A stretch of DNA of 64,000 nucleotides from Rugalucina vietnamica (Eukaryota > Mollusca > Bivalvia > Lucinida > Lucinidae): the NCBI GenBank assembly GCA_964017185.1, contig OZ024869.1, positions 6,718,501 through 6,782,500 on the forward strand, given 5' to 3'. Below the pieces are notes generated by a model, which was given only the letters and a program-made list of their open reading frames with translations, searched no databases and was not told the origin of the DNA. Of this stretch, positions 11,181 to 24,200 are shown piece by piece (position 1 is the stretch's first letter; each line of letters begins with the position of its first letter). The position numbers and the translations under genes are program-made.

Positions 11181-11381
11181 ATTTGCGCCAGTGGTCCATG
11201 GCGGCAACTGTTACTTACAACAGATCCCATGACGTTTCAATCCATGTCATTACGTGAGCGTCGTCTGAAACACGTGATTTTACGTTGACACATGATCTGT
11301 GATTTGGGTTGCACTATTTCACAACGATGAAACAATCCATTGGCAATTGAATTAATTTGATATACAGATTATTTGACTCAT

Positions 11382-11613
11382 TTAAGCCTGGCGTCCCTTT
11401 TATGGGACATAGGCAGAAAGCATAGCCCCAGATGTGATGCTGCAGAACGCGGCGTCCCATCTGGGGCTATTCTGTTTGCTTAGAGAATCTTCATCGAAAA
11501 AATTGTATAAAATTTAAAAACCACTCCCGACGCCCCTAAAATTAAAGTGGACTCACCCTAATGATAATTATGGGAAAATCCATTCGTCAAATATGGGTTA
11601 ATATTGTCATAGC
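11382..11613 (+). mobile_element. F-family MITE
   Basis: Contains ATTTAAGCCTGGCGTCCC, an internal hairpin ATAGCCCCAGATGTGATGC / GGCGTCCCATCTGGGGCTAT, then GACGCCCCTAAAATTAAAG and the end ATTCGTCAAATATGGGTTAA. Other copies: 27255-28160 (minus, interrupted), 30510-30738 (minus), 33315-33530 (plus). Confidence 0.75.
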
Positions 11614-11782
11614 AGTAATATTGTAGGAGATATGAAAGAAACTGAAGGTGTTTTTTTTTTTGTTCAGTATACTTTGTAACATCATAAGTGCTTGGCTTTT
11701 CAGAATGGTCGCTCATGTGCGAACTTGGACCTATCGCCTGAAAATATGTGAGGCTAAGATCTAAACTTGCAGAGGATAACTC

Positions 11783-14700
11783 GATAAGCACAAGTAATTA
11801 TCTAAAAGTTGTAATTGAAATCTGTATTCACAACAGACAGCTTGACCGTGAAACATGTGAGCTGCGGTGCTAGAAAACCGGTCTTTGGGTTTTCGACCAT
11901 GTCAGACACAAACTGGCCTGGCCTGTACAGTCTCAGAAGAAAGTCACGTAGAATCTTGAAATTTTGGGAAGAGGTAGAGGAGGAATTGTACTATCTGAGT
12001 AGCGAAACAAAGGCGCTGATCAGCCGTGCAGTTACTGCACAGCTGATCTGCGCATTTGTTTTCCCAAATGCAAAATTCCGGTTTTCTCATGAGATGATCA
12101 TCATGATACATTTCCATCCATACTAGAGATATTACCATTATACATACATTTAATTGTCAAGCATTGTGCTTCTCTGTAGAATAGATAGCTGTAAGTTAAA
12201 AAAAAATTACAGCAGTTATGGTTTGCACACCTTTTCTGTAAGCAATAGACCTCTGACCTTAGTTGGCCTACAATGGGCTTGGTAGGTATTTTGGTCAATG
12301 TCATCTAAATATGATACAGCTATAAGAATCACAGGGTATTCGATAGGTGTGTTAAGTTATTGAGACTCAGTGGATAGTACCACCAAAACCAGGAGAATAA
12401 AACCATAAATTTTCAACAAAATAATTCATAATTTTATTCATATTAAAAATTCAAGTAAAAAAATGTTTTCTTTAACAAAAAGATAAAATAAAATTTGAAC
12501 ACACTAACATTAACAAGTTAAACAAGAGACCAATGGTCCTGTAAACGCTCACCTGAGAACTGGGATATGCAACCTAAGCTGACATTGCCGTAAAATTGGT
12601 CAAGGCCATCCCAGGGTCATGATTTAGAGCTGTATTCATTGATGCTTCAGGCCAAGTTTCAAAATCATAGTTCTTCCGGTTCTGAAGAAGAAGATTTGTA
12701 ATGGTTTTTACTATTTATAGCCATGGCGGCCATCTTGGTTATGTGACCTGGACCATTTATATTAACTTTCACTCCCCTTTCCTAACGATGCTCCACTTAA
12801 TGTTTGGCTTTGATTGGCCAAGCGGTTTCAGAGAAGATATTTGAATATTATGGTCATATACATGTATATAGCCTCGGTACAGGGGCAGACAACCCCCTGA
12901 GGACATTTTTTTCATAACCATAAATCTTCTGTCCATTTGCATACTCCCAGCAAGTTTCCCCCCATTTAATAACATTTTACTAAATTTCCCCATTCAAATG
13001 CATAGGCAACCTATGTTGACCTTGCCATAAAATAGATCAAGGTCATCCCAAGGTCATGATTTATGTAAACTTTGTAGAGCCTGATGCTTCATGCCAAGTT
13101 TCAAAATCATAGGCCTTCTGGTTCTGGAGAAAATTTTTAAAGGTTTTCGCTATTTACAGCCATGGTGGCCATCTTGGTCATGTGACCTTGATCATTTATA
13201 TAAACTTGCATTCTCCTTTGCATTCTCCTTTCCTAAGAATGCTCCACATGAAGTTTGGCTTTGATTGGCCAAGCGGTTTCAGAGAAGAAGATGTTTGAAT
13301 ATTATGGTAATATACGTGTATATTGCCCCGGGGTGGGGGCAGACCTTCTCCTGGGGTTCATTTTATTTTTCAGAATCATAAAAAGTCCATTTGCCCATTT
13401 CCATAGTTTTTCCCTTCAAATGACATTTTGACAATTTTCCCCATTCAAATGCAGGGGCGACCTATGTTGACCTTGCCTTAAAATAGGTCAAGGTCATCCC
13501 AGGGTCCTGTGTATAGCTCCTCCCCCTGATGCTTCATGCCAAGTTTCAAAATCATAGGCCTTCTGGTTCTGGAGAAGAAGATTTATTGAAGGTTTTTCTT
13601 ATTTATAGCCATGGTGGCCATCTTGGTCATGTGACCTTGACCATTTATATAAATTTTCGTTCCCCCATCCCAAGGATACTACATATAAAATATGGCTTTG
13701 ATTGGTCAAGCGGCTACTGAGAAAATTAAGTTTAATATTTAATTTGTGACTGACCTTTGGCCAAGGTCAAGAAATGACCTTGACCTTTAATACTCACAAC
13801 ACTTCATTGGCTCATCATGTTGTCTGTATCTACCAACTTTCAGGTCATAGGCTTCAAAACTTCCTGAAAAATTCAACATTTTCATTTTTTCCATTGAAAA
13901 GCCTATGTAACCAAAATTGACCTTGCCATAAATTAAGTCAAGGTCAACCCAGGGTCATGATTTATATACACTATGATGGGCCAGAGTTGCCAGTGCTACA
14001 TAACAAGTTTCGTTGAAATTGGTCCACCGGTTCCAGAGAAGATTTTTTTATGGTTTTTACCATATATGGGCATAGCGGCCATCATGGTCATGTGACCTGG
14101 ACCTCTTTCCCCCTTCCTAAGGACGCTCCACATGAAGTTTGGCTTTAATTGGCCCAGCGGTTTCAGAGAAGGAGATCTTTGAAATTGTGGACGGACGACG
14201 GACGGACGACATAGCATGGCCATCTTGTTAGCCCTCGGCTCAGGTGAGCTAAAAAGAAAGATGAAAAACCAGAGGACCAATGGTCCTGTAAACGCTCACC
14301 TGAGATCAGCTGCATATACCAATAAACATGTTTGAATATTATGGTATTTAACTCCAGTGCAGGGGCAGATGAAGCCCTTGGGCCATCTTCTTTTTTCAGA
14401 ATCTTCAATATTCTGTCCATTTGCCAATTTCCTGTTGGCTTTTTCCTTCAAATGACATTTTAACAGTTTTCCCAATTCAGATGCACAGGCAACCCATGTT
14501 GACCTTGCCATAAACTTGGTCAAGGTCATCACAGGGTCATGATTTATATATACATTGGAGTACTTTAGCCATCGATGCCTCACGCCAAGTTTCCTTGAAA
14601 TCAGTCTATTGGTTTCAGAGAAGATGATTTTTGATGGGTTTTTACCATATATGGGCATGGCGGCCATCTTGGTCATGTGACCTAGATTATTTATATACAC

Positions 14701-16047
14701 ATTGATTCCCCCATTCTATAGATGCTTCACTTAAAATTTGGCTTTGTTTGGCCAAGCGGTTTCAGAGGAGAAGACGTTTGAATATTATGGAAAAATACAT
14801 GTATATTGCTCCGGGGTGGGGGCACATGAGCCCCTGGGGTCCAATTTTTTTCAGAATCATTAATATCCAGTCCTACTGCCCATTTCCTGCAAGACTTTCA
14901 CTTTAAATGACATTTTAAAAGTTTTCCCCATTCAAATGCATTGGTGACCTATGTTGACCTTCCCGTAAAATAGGTCAAGGTCATCACAAGGTCATGATTT
15001 ATATACACATTGTAGTGCTTGAGCCATCGATGCTTCGTGCCAAGTTTCGTAGAAATCGGTCAACCGGTTCTGGAGAAGAAGATTTTTTAATGGTTTTTAC
15101 CATATATGGGCATGGCGGCCATCTTGGTCATGTGACCTGGATTTTTTATATACATATTTGTTACCCCTTCCTATTGATGCTTCACATAAATTTTTGCTTT
15201 GATTGGCCAAGCGGTTTCAGAGGAGAAGATGTTTGAATATTATGGAGATATACATGTATATTGCCCCGGGGTGGGGGCGGATGAGCCCCTGGTGCCCAAT
15301 TTTTTTCAGAATCATTAATATTCAGTCCTACTGCTCATTTTCTGCAAGATTTTTCCTTTAAATGACAATTTAACAATTTTTCCCATTCAAATGCATTCGC
15401 GACCTATGTTGACCTTGCCGTAAAATAGGTCAAGGTCACCATAGGGTCATGATTTATATACACATTGTAGTGCTTGAGCCATTAATGCTTCATGCCAAGT
15501 TTGGTTGAAATCGGTCCAGTGGTTCCGGAGAAGAAGATTTTTGAAGGGTTTTTACCATATATGGGCATGGCGGCCATCTTGGTCATGTGACCTGGATTAT
15601 TTATATACACATTGGTTCCCCCTTCCCATAGATGCTTCATGTAAAATTTGGCTTTGATTGGCCAAGCGGTTTCAGAGGAGAAGATCTTTGAAAATGGTGG
15701 ACGACGGACGACGGACGGACGACGGACGGACGGACCGACGACGGAGCATGGGTATACTATAAGCTCACCTTGTGAGCCTGACGGCTCAGGTGAGCTAACA
15801 ACAACAAAAAATCAAAATACATGATTGAGCTAAGCAATGGATTATTTGCTTTAAAATATGCAAACTAACCTCAGCACAGCATTATTACCACAGGAAAATG
15901 AGACCAGATTCCTGCCAAGAATCAGCTTTACTCTTTGGTTTTTCTTATAAAGATTACAACAGGGGAGAGTCAGTGTGGACTCCCTGTGGAATCTGGAGCG
16001 AAATATTTAAATTACGGTAGCAGGAATCCTGCAAGGAATATGAATCG
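11783..16047. repeat. Large direct duplication, copy 2
   Basis: Second copy of bases 1-4265, same orientation. It ends in a region with repeated GGAATCCTGC-type motifs (15.9-16.15 kb), which may have mediated the join. Near-perfect identity, including in neutral repeat sequence, means a very recent duplication or two haplotypes placed in tandem by assembly. Confidence 0.95.
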
Positions 16048-16200
16048 GATTTCTGGCAGGAATTAATATGAACCAGAAATCTTGGCAGGAATCCTGCCAG
16101 GAATTTGCAGCTGATAGGAGCAGATTGCGGGTAGGAATCTTGTTATGAATATGGAGCTCATTCCTGCTGTATCATCTGCATAGGAATGACCAACTTGAAA
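16048..16200. repeat. Cluster of CCTGCCAGGAAT-like palindromes
   Basis: Several near-palindromic copies of GGAATCCTGCCAGGAATT with variants, at the right border of duplication copy 2 (further copies at about 15910-16045 and 16895). Function unknown; may have served as a recombination site. Confidence 0.5.
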
Positions 16201-16323
16201 ACACACACATTAAAGTTTTTGAACATAGGAAGTGTAGTGTGTCTTATATCCACAGATGCAGCCATTATATTATTTTTTTTTATAAAAAACACCAGTCCTG
16301 TTTCAATGAATAGTAATGATAAA

Positions 16324-16524
16324 TGAGCCTTCGCGTGAAAAAACTAACAATTTTGGTTTCAGACCAGGTCAGACACAAACCAGCCTGTACAGTCACAGAA
16401 GCAGGATACAAGCTTGAAATTTCGGATTTAAAAAGAAGAGGGATTGTACTATCTGTGTAGCAAAACAAAGGCGCTGATGAGCTTCTGTGTATGCAAATAT
16501 TTGGTTTTCTGATGCGGAGGCTCA
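16324..16524 (+). mobile_element. T-family MITE
   Basis: Starts TGAGCCTTCGCGTGAAAAAA and ends TTTTCTGATGCGGAGGCTCA. Body with GTCAGACACAAACCAGCC. The central hairpin is half lost. Confidence 0.8.
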
Positions 16525-16697
16525 AATGTCATTTTCAATCACAATTGTTACAAACGTACTTAAATAAACTGATTAAATGTTGTACATGATCTAAGGTGGG
16601 TGGGTGGGGAATATTTTGAAAACAGGAAGCATAAAGAAAAGTTAAATTGCTTACAAAGAAGAATGCATAAATAGAACTGAAGAAAAACATACCTTAC

Positions 16698-17682
16698 TTG
16701 TCCTAAAAACATTTCCTCATTTATTTTCACTACATTTGACAGCAAACATAGTATAAATATCTGACAAATTGAATGACAACCATCTTGATTAAAAAGCCCA
16801 ACTTCATGGCCTCCTATATGTTGCAAACTTTTACCATCTAATTCATTACACCAATGAAAGACAGATTTAGGTCAGCAGTATTTTTGTCAAGCGGGATTCC
16901 TGCCAGGAATTTCGTTTATTTTCCAAGAGGAAAAAGAGAGAAATTCCATGTGGAAAATGCAAGCTTCTCTCTGTCCTGTTAGGATTCAGCATGAAAATCA
17001 GACTCGTCTTTGTCCAACTGGACTACCAGTGGAATCTTGCTGTATTTTTCGTACGGCATTTTGGTGTCAAAGGCGTAGATGAAAAAATACCATTAGCCAT
17101 ATTAAATTGAACACTATAAGTCTTTGTACTGCCACTGACATCGTCAACATGACTAGAATATCTTCTGAATCTGAATCTAATGACTAGAATATTGATATTG
17201 CCTTGTTTGGCTTGATGCTGAACGACAGTCCCAGTCAACAATGCCTTATCCACCTCTGTATTTTAACCTCTGCCAAAATACACCTCACTTTTACCCTATG
17301 GTCCTGTCTAAGCAATACTAGTTTCCTGTGCTTGAACTAATAAAACATCTCCTTATATAGATCAACCTTATAAGGCTACCTTTTGTGTCCATAGAAGCAA
17401 ACCATGATATAAGTGAAACAATGTTATAATGAGGTCACTTACAATAGACATATAGCGAAGTTCAGAAGGTTTCATGTTAGGTGAGCATTTCCATCTAGGA
17501 GTTTGGCAGCCGTGACATGGCCATTTTATATTGAAAACTGCATTATAGTGAGGCGCATTATAATTAGGCTGAAACATAGTGGAAACATACTTTCCTTTTA
17601 ATACAGTTTCTATAGACTCATTAGACATTGCACTGCACTTAAATATCCAGCTTTTAATATCTAGCGTTGTGGCAACGCAAAC
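16698..17682 (-). CDS. Three-exon fragment of an unidentified gene
   Basis: Minus-strand exons 17682-17443 (240 nt, 80 codons), 17253-17091 (163 nt) and 16837-16698 (140 nt) join in frame to 181 codons. Borders: AGATAG|GTTTGC, ATT|GTAAGT, ACAGAG|GTGGAT, AATG|GTATTT, AATTAG|ATGGT, CAA|GTAAGG. Exon 1 has VLKGKYVSTMFQPNYNAPHY and a Cys-rich patch WPCHGCQTPRWKC. Exon 2 is basic/Ser-rich (VIRFRFRRYSSHVDD). Exon 3 has HIGGHEVGLFNQDGCHSICQ then a hydrophobic helix. I do not recognise the protein. Phase and the upstream stop exclude simple read-through from the CW-PWWP-ARID gene. Neither a first nor a last exon was found, and the sequence below 16.0 kb is the large duplication, so the gene may be broken. 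Confidence 0.5.
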
Positions 17683-17771
17683 CTATCTTATAATCAAAGA
17701 AGGTCATGTGCTTTTTCTAATTCAATTCCAGAAATCACCAATCCTCAGGTTCATATTCGTTTGTTTTCATT

Positions 17772-18024
17772 TGAGCCGCAATGTGAGAAAACCAGGCTTC
17801 AGGGTTTCCGAATGGGTCTAACACAGACTGGCCTAAAAAGTCACAGAAAAAGGCTGTAGAAGCCTGAAATTTCGGAAATAGGTAGAAGAGGAATTGTATT
17901 ATCCCTGTAGCAAAAATGAAGGCACAGATCAGCTGTTCAGTTACTGCACAACTTTACTGCACAGCTGATCTGCGCCTTTGTTTTTGCATAGGCAAAAAAT
18001 CCAATTATGTTGTGACGTGGCTCA
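17772..18024 (+). mobile_element. T-family MITE, between two genes
   Basis: Ends TGAGCCGCAATGTGAGAAAA and GTTGTGACGTGGCTCA, with a strong central hairpin GATCAGCTGTTCAG...CAGCTGATCTGCGCC. It fills nearly all the space between the stop of the CW-PWWP-ARID gene and the unidentified exon at 17682. Confidence 0.85.
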
Positions 18025-18064
18025 TTTTATCTTCAGTAGGTTTCATTTTTAATAGGTGAGTATT

Positions 18065-18222
18065 TCAATCTAAGAGTTCCCCAATTTCTTCATTCATTTC
18101 TCTCATTTGATCTTCAAGAGCTTTCATTTCTGTTAGAATCTTCTCTTCAACAACGTCCAAATTGAGATCCTCATCATCTATTGTAGCATCAGGAATTTTC
18201 TGCTCTATTGCAATACCAGAGG
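18065..18222 (-). CDS. CW-PWWP-ARID gene, terminal exon
   Basis: 158 nt, phase 1 in, after ATTTCAG. It encodes SGIAIEQKIPDATIDDEDLN then VVEEKILTEMKALEDQMREM and a TGA stop. The C-terminus is strongly acidic with heptad spacing, a likely dimerising coiled coil. An ATTAAA poly(A)-signal variant lies at 18053-18048, only about 12 nt after the stop, so the true 3' end may be elsewhere. A T-family MITE begins 41 bp downstream. Confidence 0.78.
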
Positions 18223-21200
18223 CTGAAATTAATGAAAATTAGAGGCATACGTGGGTTGGGATTTAAGTTCGTAGACTTTCTTTATAAAAGTTCAGATGTT
18301 TGTCACACAGAAATAACCAGAGGACCAATGGTCCTGTAAACGCTCACCTGAGATCAGCTGCATATACCAATAAACATGTTTGAATATTATGGTATTTAAC
18401 TCCAGTGCAGGGGCAGATAAGCCCTTGGGCCATTTTCTTTTTTCAGAATCTTCAATATTCTGTCCATTTGCCAATTTCCTGTTGGCTTTTTCCTTCAAAT
18501 GACATTTTAACAGTTTTCCCAATTCAGATGCACAGGCAACCCATGTTGACCTTGCCATAAACTTGGTCAAGGTCATCACAGGGTCATGATTTATATATAC
18601 ATTGGAGTACTTTAGCCATCGATGCCTCACGCCAAGTTTCCTTGAAATCAGTCTATTGGTTTCAGAGAAGATGATTTTTGATGGGTTTTTACCATATATG
18701 GGCATGGCGGCCATCTTGGTCATGTGACCTAGATTATTTATATACACATTGATTCCCCCATTCTATAGATGCTTCACTTAAAATTTGGCTTTGTTTGGCC
18801 AAGCGGTTTCAGAGGAGAAGACGTTTGAATATTATGGAAATATACATGTATATTGCCCTGGGGTGGGGGCACATGAGCCCCTGGGGTCCAATTTTTTCAG
18901 AATCATTAATACCCAGTCCTACTGCCCATTTCCTGCAAGACTTTCACTTTAAATGACATTTTAAAAGTTTTCCCCATTCAAATGCATTGGTGACCTATGT
19001 TGACCTTCCCGTAAAATAGGTCAAGGTCATCACAGGGTCATGATTTATATATACATTGTAGTGCTTGAGCCATCGATGCTTCGTGCCAAGTTTCGTTGAA
19101 ATCGGTCAACCGGTTCTGGAGAAGAAGATTTTTGAACGGTTTTTACCATATATGGGCATGGCGGCCATCTTGGTCATGTGACCTGGATTTTTTATATACA
19201 TATTTGTTACCCCTTCCTATTGATGCTTCACATAAAATTTCGCTTTGATTGGCCAAGCGGTTTCAGAGGAGAAGATGTTTGAATATTATGGAGATATACA
19301 TGTATATTGCCCCGGGGTGGGGGCGGATGAGCCCCTGGTGCCCAATTTTTTTCAGAATCATTAATATTCAGTCCTACTGCTCATTTTCTGCAAGATTTTT
19401 CCTTTGAATGACAATTTAACAAATTTTCCCATTCAAATGCATTTGCGACCTATGTTGACCTTGTTGTAAAATAGGTCAAGGTCATCATAGGGTCATGATT
19501 TATATACACATTGTAGTGCTTGAGCCATTAATGCTTCATGCCAAGTTTGGTTGAAATCGGTCCAGTGGTTCCGGAGAAGAAGATTTTTGAAGGGTTTTTA
19601 CCATATATGGGCATGGCGGCCATCTTGGTCATGTGACCTGGATTATTTATATATACATTGGTTCCCCCTTCCCATAGATGCTTCATGTAAAATTTGGCTT
19701 TGATTGGCCAAGCGGTTTCAGAGGAGAAGATCTTTGAAAATGGTGGACGACGGACGACGGACGTACGGACGACGGACGGACGGACGGACGACGGAGCATG
19801 GGTATACTATAAGCTCACCTTGTGAGCCTGACGGCTCAGGTGAGCTAAAAATGATATCATCTGAAAACATATTCTTTTACCTATCATATAAGCTATTAAG
19901 CATAGCTCTACTCATAATAGTTTCAACACAGCAATGAATTAAACACAATGACATGCCATCACCTGGGGCAGGTCATGGAAATTTTTGACGTCAAAACTAT
20001 GTCAAATTTCAATTAATGTCATCAATAAAATGCCTTGTTTAGAACCATACAACACACCACACCCATACTAATTTGCAATATTTCCTTCAGGGGTTATTTA
20101 GTTATTATTGTTGAAATACTACATTCACCAGATATAACAAATCTTATGTGTATCATGTATAATTTTGATTTAATTAAGAATTAAGACCACAGTATTTGTA
20201 GATTAGTTGAAGGTATGTGCTTTTCTCATCAATTTTAAAAAATTCAAATGCGTCCATCTGAAACTTTTCAAGCCATATAAATAGCTCTGCAAGATCTGTT
20301 CTACAACTGTACTACAAATCCTTATCATTTTGAATGTTTCTGTGGGTATTTATGCTTCTCAAACATAAGATTTGATCATTGCTCTTGTTTCGACATTGCC
20401 TGTTAACGCCATTTTTCTTTCCCAAGAAGCGCGACTGGCATTACATTTTCTCCAATAACAAAATAAGTCGTCGACATAATGCTTAAAAATTATATGGAAT
20501 TAACAACATGATACTAAAGTGCCTCAAACTGATTTAGCTCAAGTTTTTGGCATACAATATGTTAACTTAAGTCTTGTTCTTCAACGCCATAAAACTTCAG
20601 AAGTATTTAAAATACGACGTGCCCCGGGTTGCGAAACCTACGTTGCTATGGAGACCAGTTTTATGTGAGCTGCGCAATATTTCATGAAAAATAGTGTAAA
20701 AACGAGGCAAGGAGATATTGTTTCTTTATAATAATGCATCAAATATTGGATAAATGATGTAATAGAAAATCAGTGGCAAAAGTCTACGAACTTAAATCCC
20801 AACCCTCGTACTTATAGATGCTTATTGATATGCAGGCATGTTTTGCAGTGTGATATTTTTCTGTTTCTTCAGATTTCGTCAAACTAATTTGTTAATAACA
20901 AACAACACCAAGAATCCTATCTGAAATTTGAGTTTTGTCTTTATTTGCATCAATCTTGTTTAGAAAGTATACCACTTGCACTATATGTATGCTCCAAATT
21001 AAGTCCACACAGCATCTAGAATCCATGGCCTGTGATGCAATAATCAATGTGTTTCCAGATTTCTAAGCATGACTTTTACGGTTGTTCAGAATATAATACT
21101 AGTAGACAAAAAAAAAAAAAGATATTACCTTGCAGTGTTTGTTTCTGATGAAATTCTGAGGGTACTGATGCAAACTTTGCACTGGGTGTACTAGGTGTCT

Positions 21201-24200
21201 CATCATGGTATGTCAGTCCTACTCCTAACTTCTTCTTTAACTCTGCTTTACCTTATGAATGAAGAAAACAATTAAATCCTAATGAGCCATTTGTGTCAAT
21301 CATCAGGAAAACATGTTCCTGTAATATATACACCCTTATACCCCACTTTTATATAGCAAAAATGGGGTATCTTTTATTTTTTGCTCAAAAACATAGATTG
21401 TGGGTACTTGGCGAGGTGGATCTAAAGTGTACCCACAATCAATGTTTTGAGCAAAAATATTAAAATAATCAAAATTTTTCCATAAAATTTTCATCATTTT
21501 TGAAGGTCCATTATTAAAAGAGTCGTGTGAAAGTGATGGAAATTTATCATGATATCTCATCATGGAAGGTCAGTTTAGCTATTCTGGTTTATCTAAAGAC
21601 AATGAAGAAATATAATCACTTTTACCCTTGAAGTTTCGATTAAGATACCAAAGTTATCATCTGAAACTAAATTCTGTTGAAATTTAAACACACACACACA
21701 CAAGAAAAAAAAAAAAAAAAAAAAAAAAAATGTTCAATTTACCTTCTCAGTCATTGTTGTGTTTAGCAATTAAAATTTTTCTCATCGCCTGCTGATGACA
21801 TGTTCATGTGAAGATTTCATAATCTTTATCAATTATCACCATGAGTATACAGATTATGTCAGGATTCACAAAATGAGCTGCGTCATGAGGAAACCAACAA
21901 TGTGAACTGTGCTAGCACAGAAGATGGCTAGAGGCTGGAAATTTTCGATTTAGAAAGTAGAGCAATTTTAGTATCTGAAAACAAAGGCACTGATCTGCTT
22001 CACAATTACTGGGAAGCTGATCTTGTTTTCCCATATGTAAAATGTTGGTTTTCTCATGACGTGGCTCAAATGGTAATCTTGGGGCTGTCTGAACTCATGA
22101 ATCACTACAAAACATTTCTACCTACATTCATCAGTTGATATGGCAGCTTTATAATCCTCGTCAAGCTGAGTCAGTATAGCCTCTATGTCAGAACAATAGG
22201 ACGCTGAAAAAATAGTGACATTTATTATTCTAAGAGTAACTTCACTGAAGTGAGCATTTAAATGAAAGCTCGGATAACAAGAATTGACAATAAGCAAGGC
22301 TTATTAGATACCCCCCGCTGTGAATGCCCTTACCTGTAAACAAAAAGAAGAAAAAATGTCTAAGTTCTCATAGGTGTCATTTTGTCAAAAATTGTTTTTT
22401 CGCAATAAAATTTCTTCATGCAAATGTCCAATGGGTGTACATCATGTAGGCACGATATGAAATTGTTTCATCAAAAACTGTGGTAGGAGTTGATCAGCCC
22501 GTGAATGCCCTTACCTGTACACAAAAAGAAGAAAAATTGTCTAAGTTCTCATAGGTGTCATTTTGTCAAAAATTATTTTTTCGCAATAAAATTTCTTCAT
22601 GCAAATGTCCAATGGGTGTACATCATGTAGGCACGATATGAAATTGTTCCATCAAAAACTGTGGTAGGAGTTGATCAGCCCGTGAATGCCCTTACCTGTA
22701 AACAAAAAGAAGAAAAATTGTCTAAGTTCTCATAGGTGTCATTTTGTCAAAAAAAAAATTTTCGCAATAAAATTTCTTCATGCAAATGTCCAATGGGTTT
22801 ACATCATGTAGGCACAATATGAAATTGTTTCATCAAAACTGTGGTAGGAGTTGATCGGCCCGTGAATGCCCTTACCTGTACACAAAAAGAAGAAAAATTG
22901 TCTAAGTTCTCATAGGTGTCATTTTGTCAAAAATTATTTTTTCGCAATAAAATTTCTTCATGCAAATGTCCAATGGGTGTACATCATGTAGGCACGATAT
23001 GAAATTGTTCCATTAAAAACTGTGGTAGGAGTTGATCGGCCCGTGAATGCCTTTACCTGTAAACAAAAAGAAGAAAAATTGTCTAAGTTCTCATAGGTGT
23101 CATTTTGTCAAAAATTGTTTTTTCGCAATAAAATTTCTTCATGCAAATGTCCAATGGGTGAACATCATGTAGGCACAATATGAAATTGTTTCATCAAAAA
23201 CTGTGGTAGGAGTTGATCAGCCCGTGAATGCCCTTACCTGTACACAAAAAGAAGAAAAATTGTCTAAGTTCTCATAGGTGTCATTTTGTCAAAAATTATT
23301 TTTTTGCAATAAAATTTCTTCATGCAAATGTCCAATGGGTGTACATCATGTAGGCACGATATGAAATTGTTCCATCAAAAACTGTGGTAGGAGTTGATCG
23401 GCCCGTGAATGCCCTTACCTGTAAACAAAAAGAAGAAAAATTGTCTAAGTTCTCATAGGTGTCATTTTGTCAAAAAATATTTTTTCGCAATAAAATTTCT
23501 TCATGCAAATGTCCAATGGGTGTACATCATGTAGGCACGATATGAAATTGTTTCATCAAAAACTGTGGTAGGAGTTGATCGGCCCGTGAATGCCCTTACC
23601 TGTACACAAAAAGAAGAAAAATTGTCTAAGTTCTCATAGGTGTCATTTTGTCAAAAATTATTTTTTTTGCAATAAAATTTCTTCATGCAAATGTCCAATG
23701 GGTGTACATCATGTAGGCACAATATGAAATTGTTCCATCAAAAATTGTGGTAGGAGTTCTATCATCGGCCCATGAATGCCCTTACCTGTAAAAAAAATAA
23801 AAAATTGTCTAAGTTCTCTTAGATGTCATTTTGTCAAAAATTATTTTTTTTGCAATAATATTTCTTCATGCAAATGTCCAATGGGTGTACATTATGTAGG
23901 CATAATATCAAAAAAATCTAAGAAAAACTGTGGTAGGAGTTGATCGGCCCATATCTGCACACCTTAGAATAAATGTTGAAAACTTGCACAAAAAATTGTC
24001 TAAGTTCAAACTGCTGAAATTTTGTCAAAAATATTTTTTTTTCAAAATAATATTTCTTCATGCACATGTCCAGTGTGTCTGTATTGTGAAGGCAAAGTAT
24101 CAAATAGCTCCAGCAAAAACTGTGGTAGGAGTTGATTGGCCCGTATAGGCACTACCATGGAACCCATGTTGGAAACAATGCACAAAAATTGTCTAAGTTC

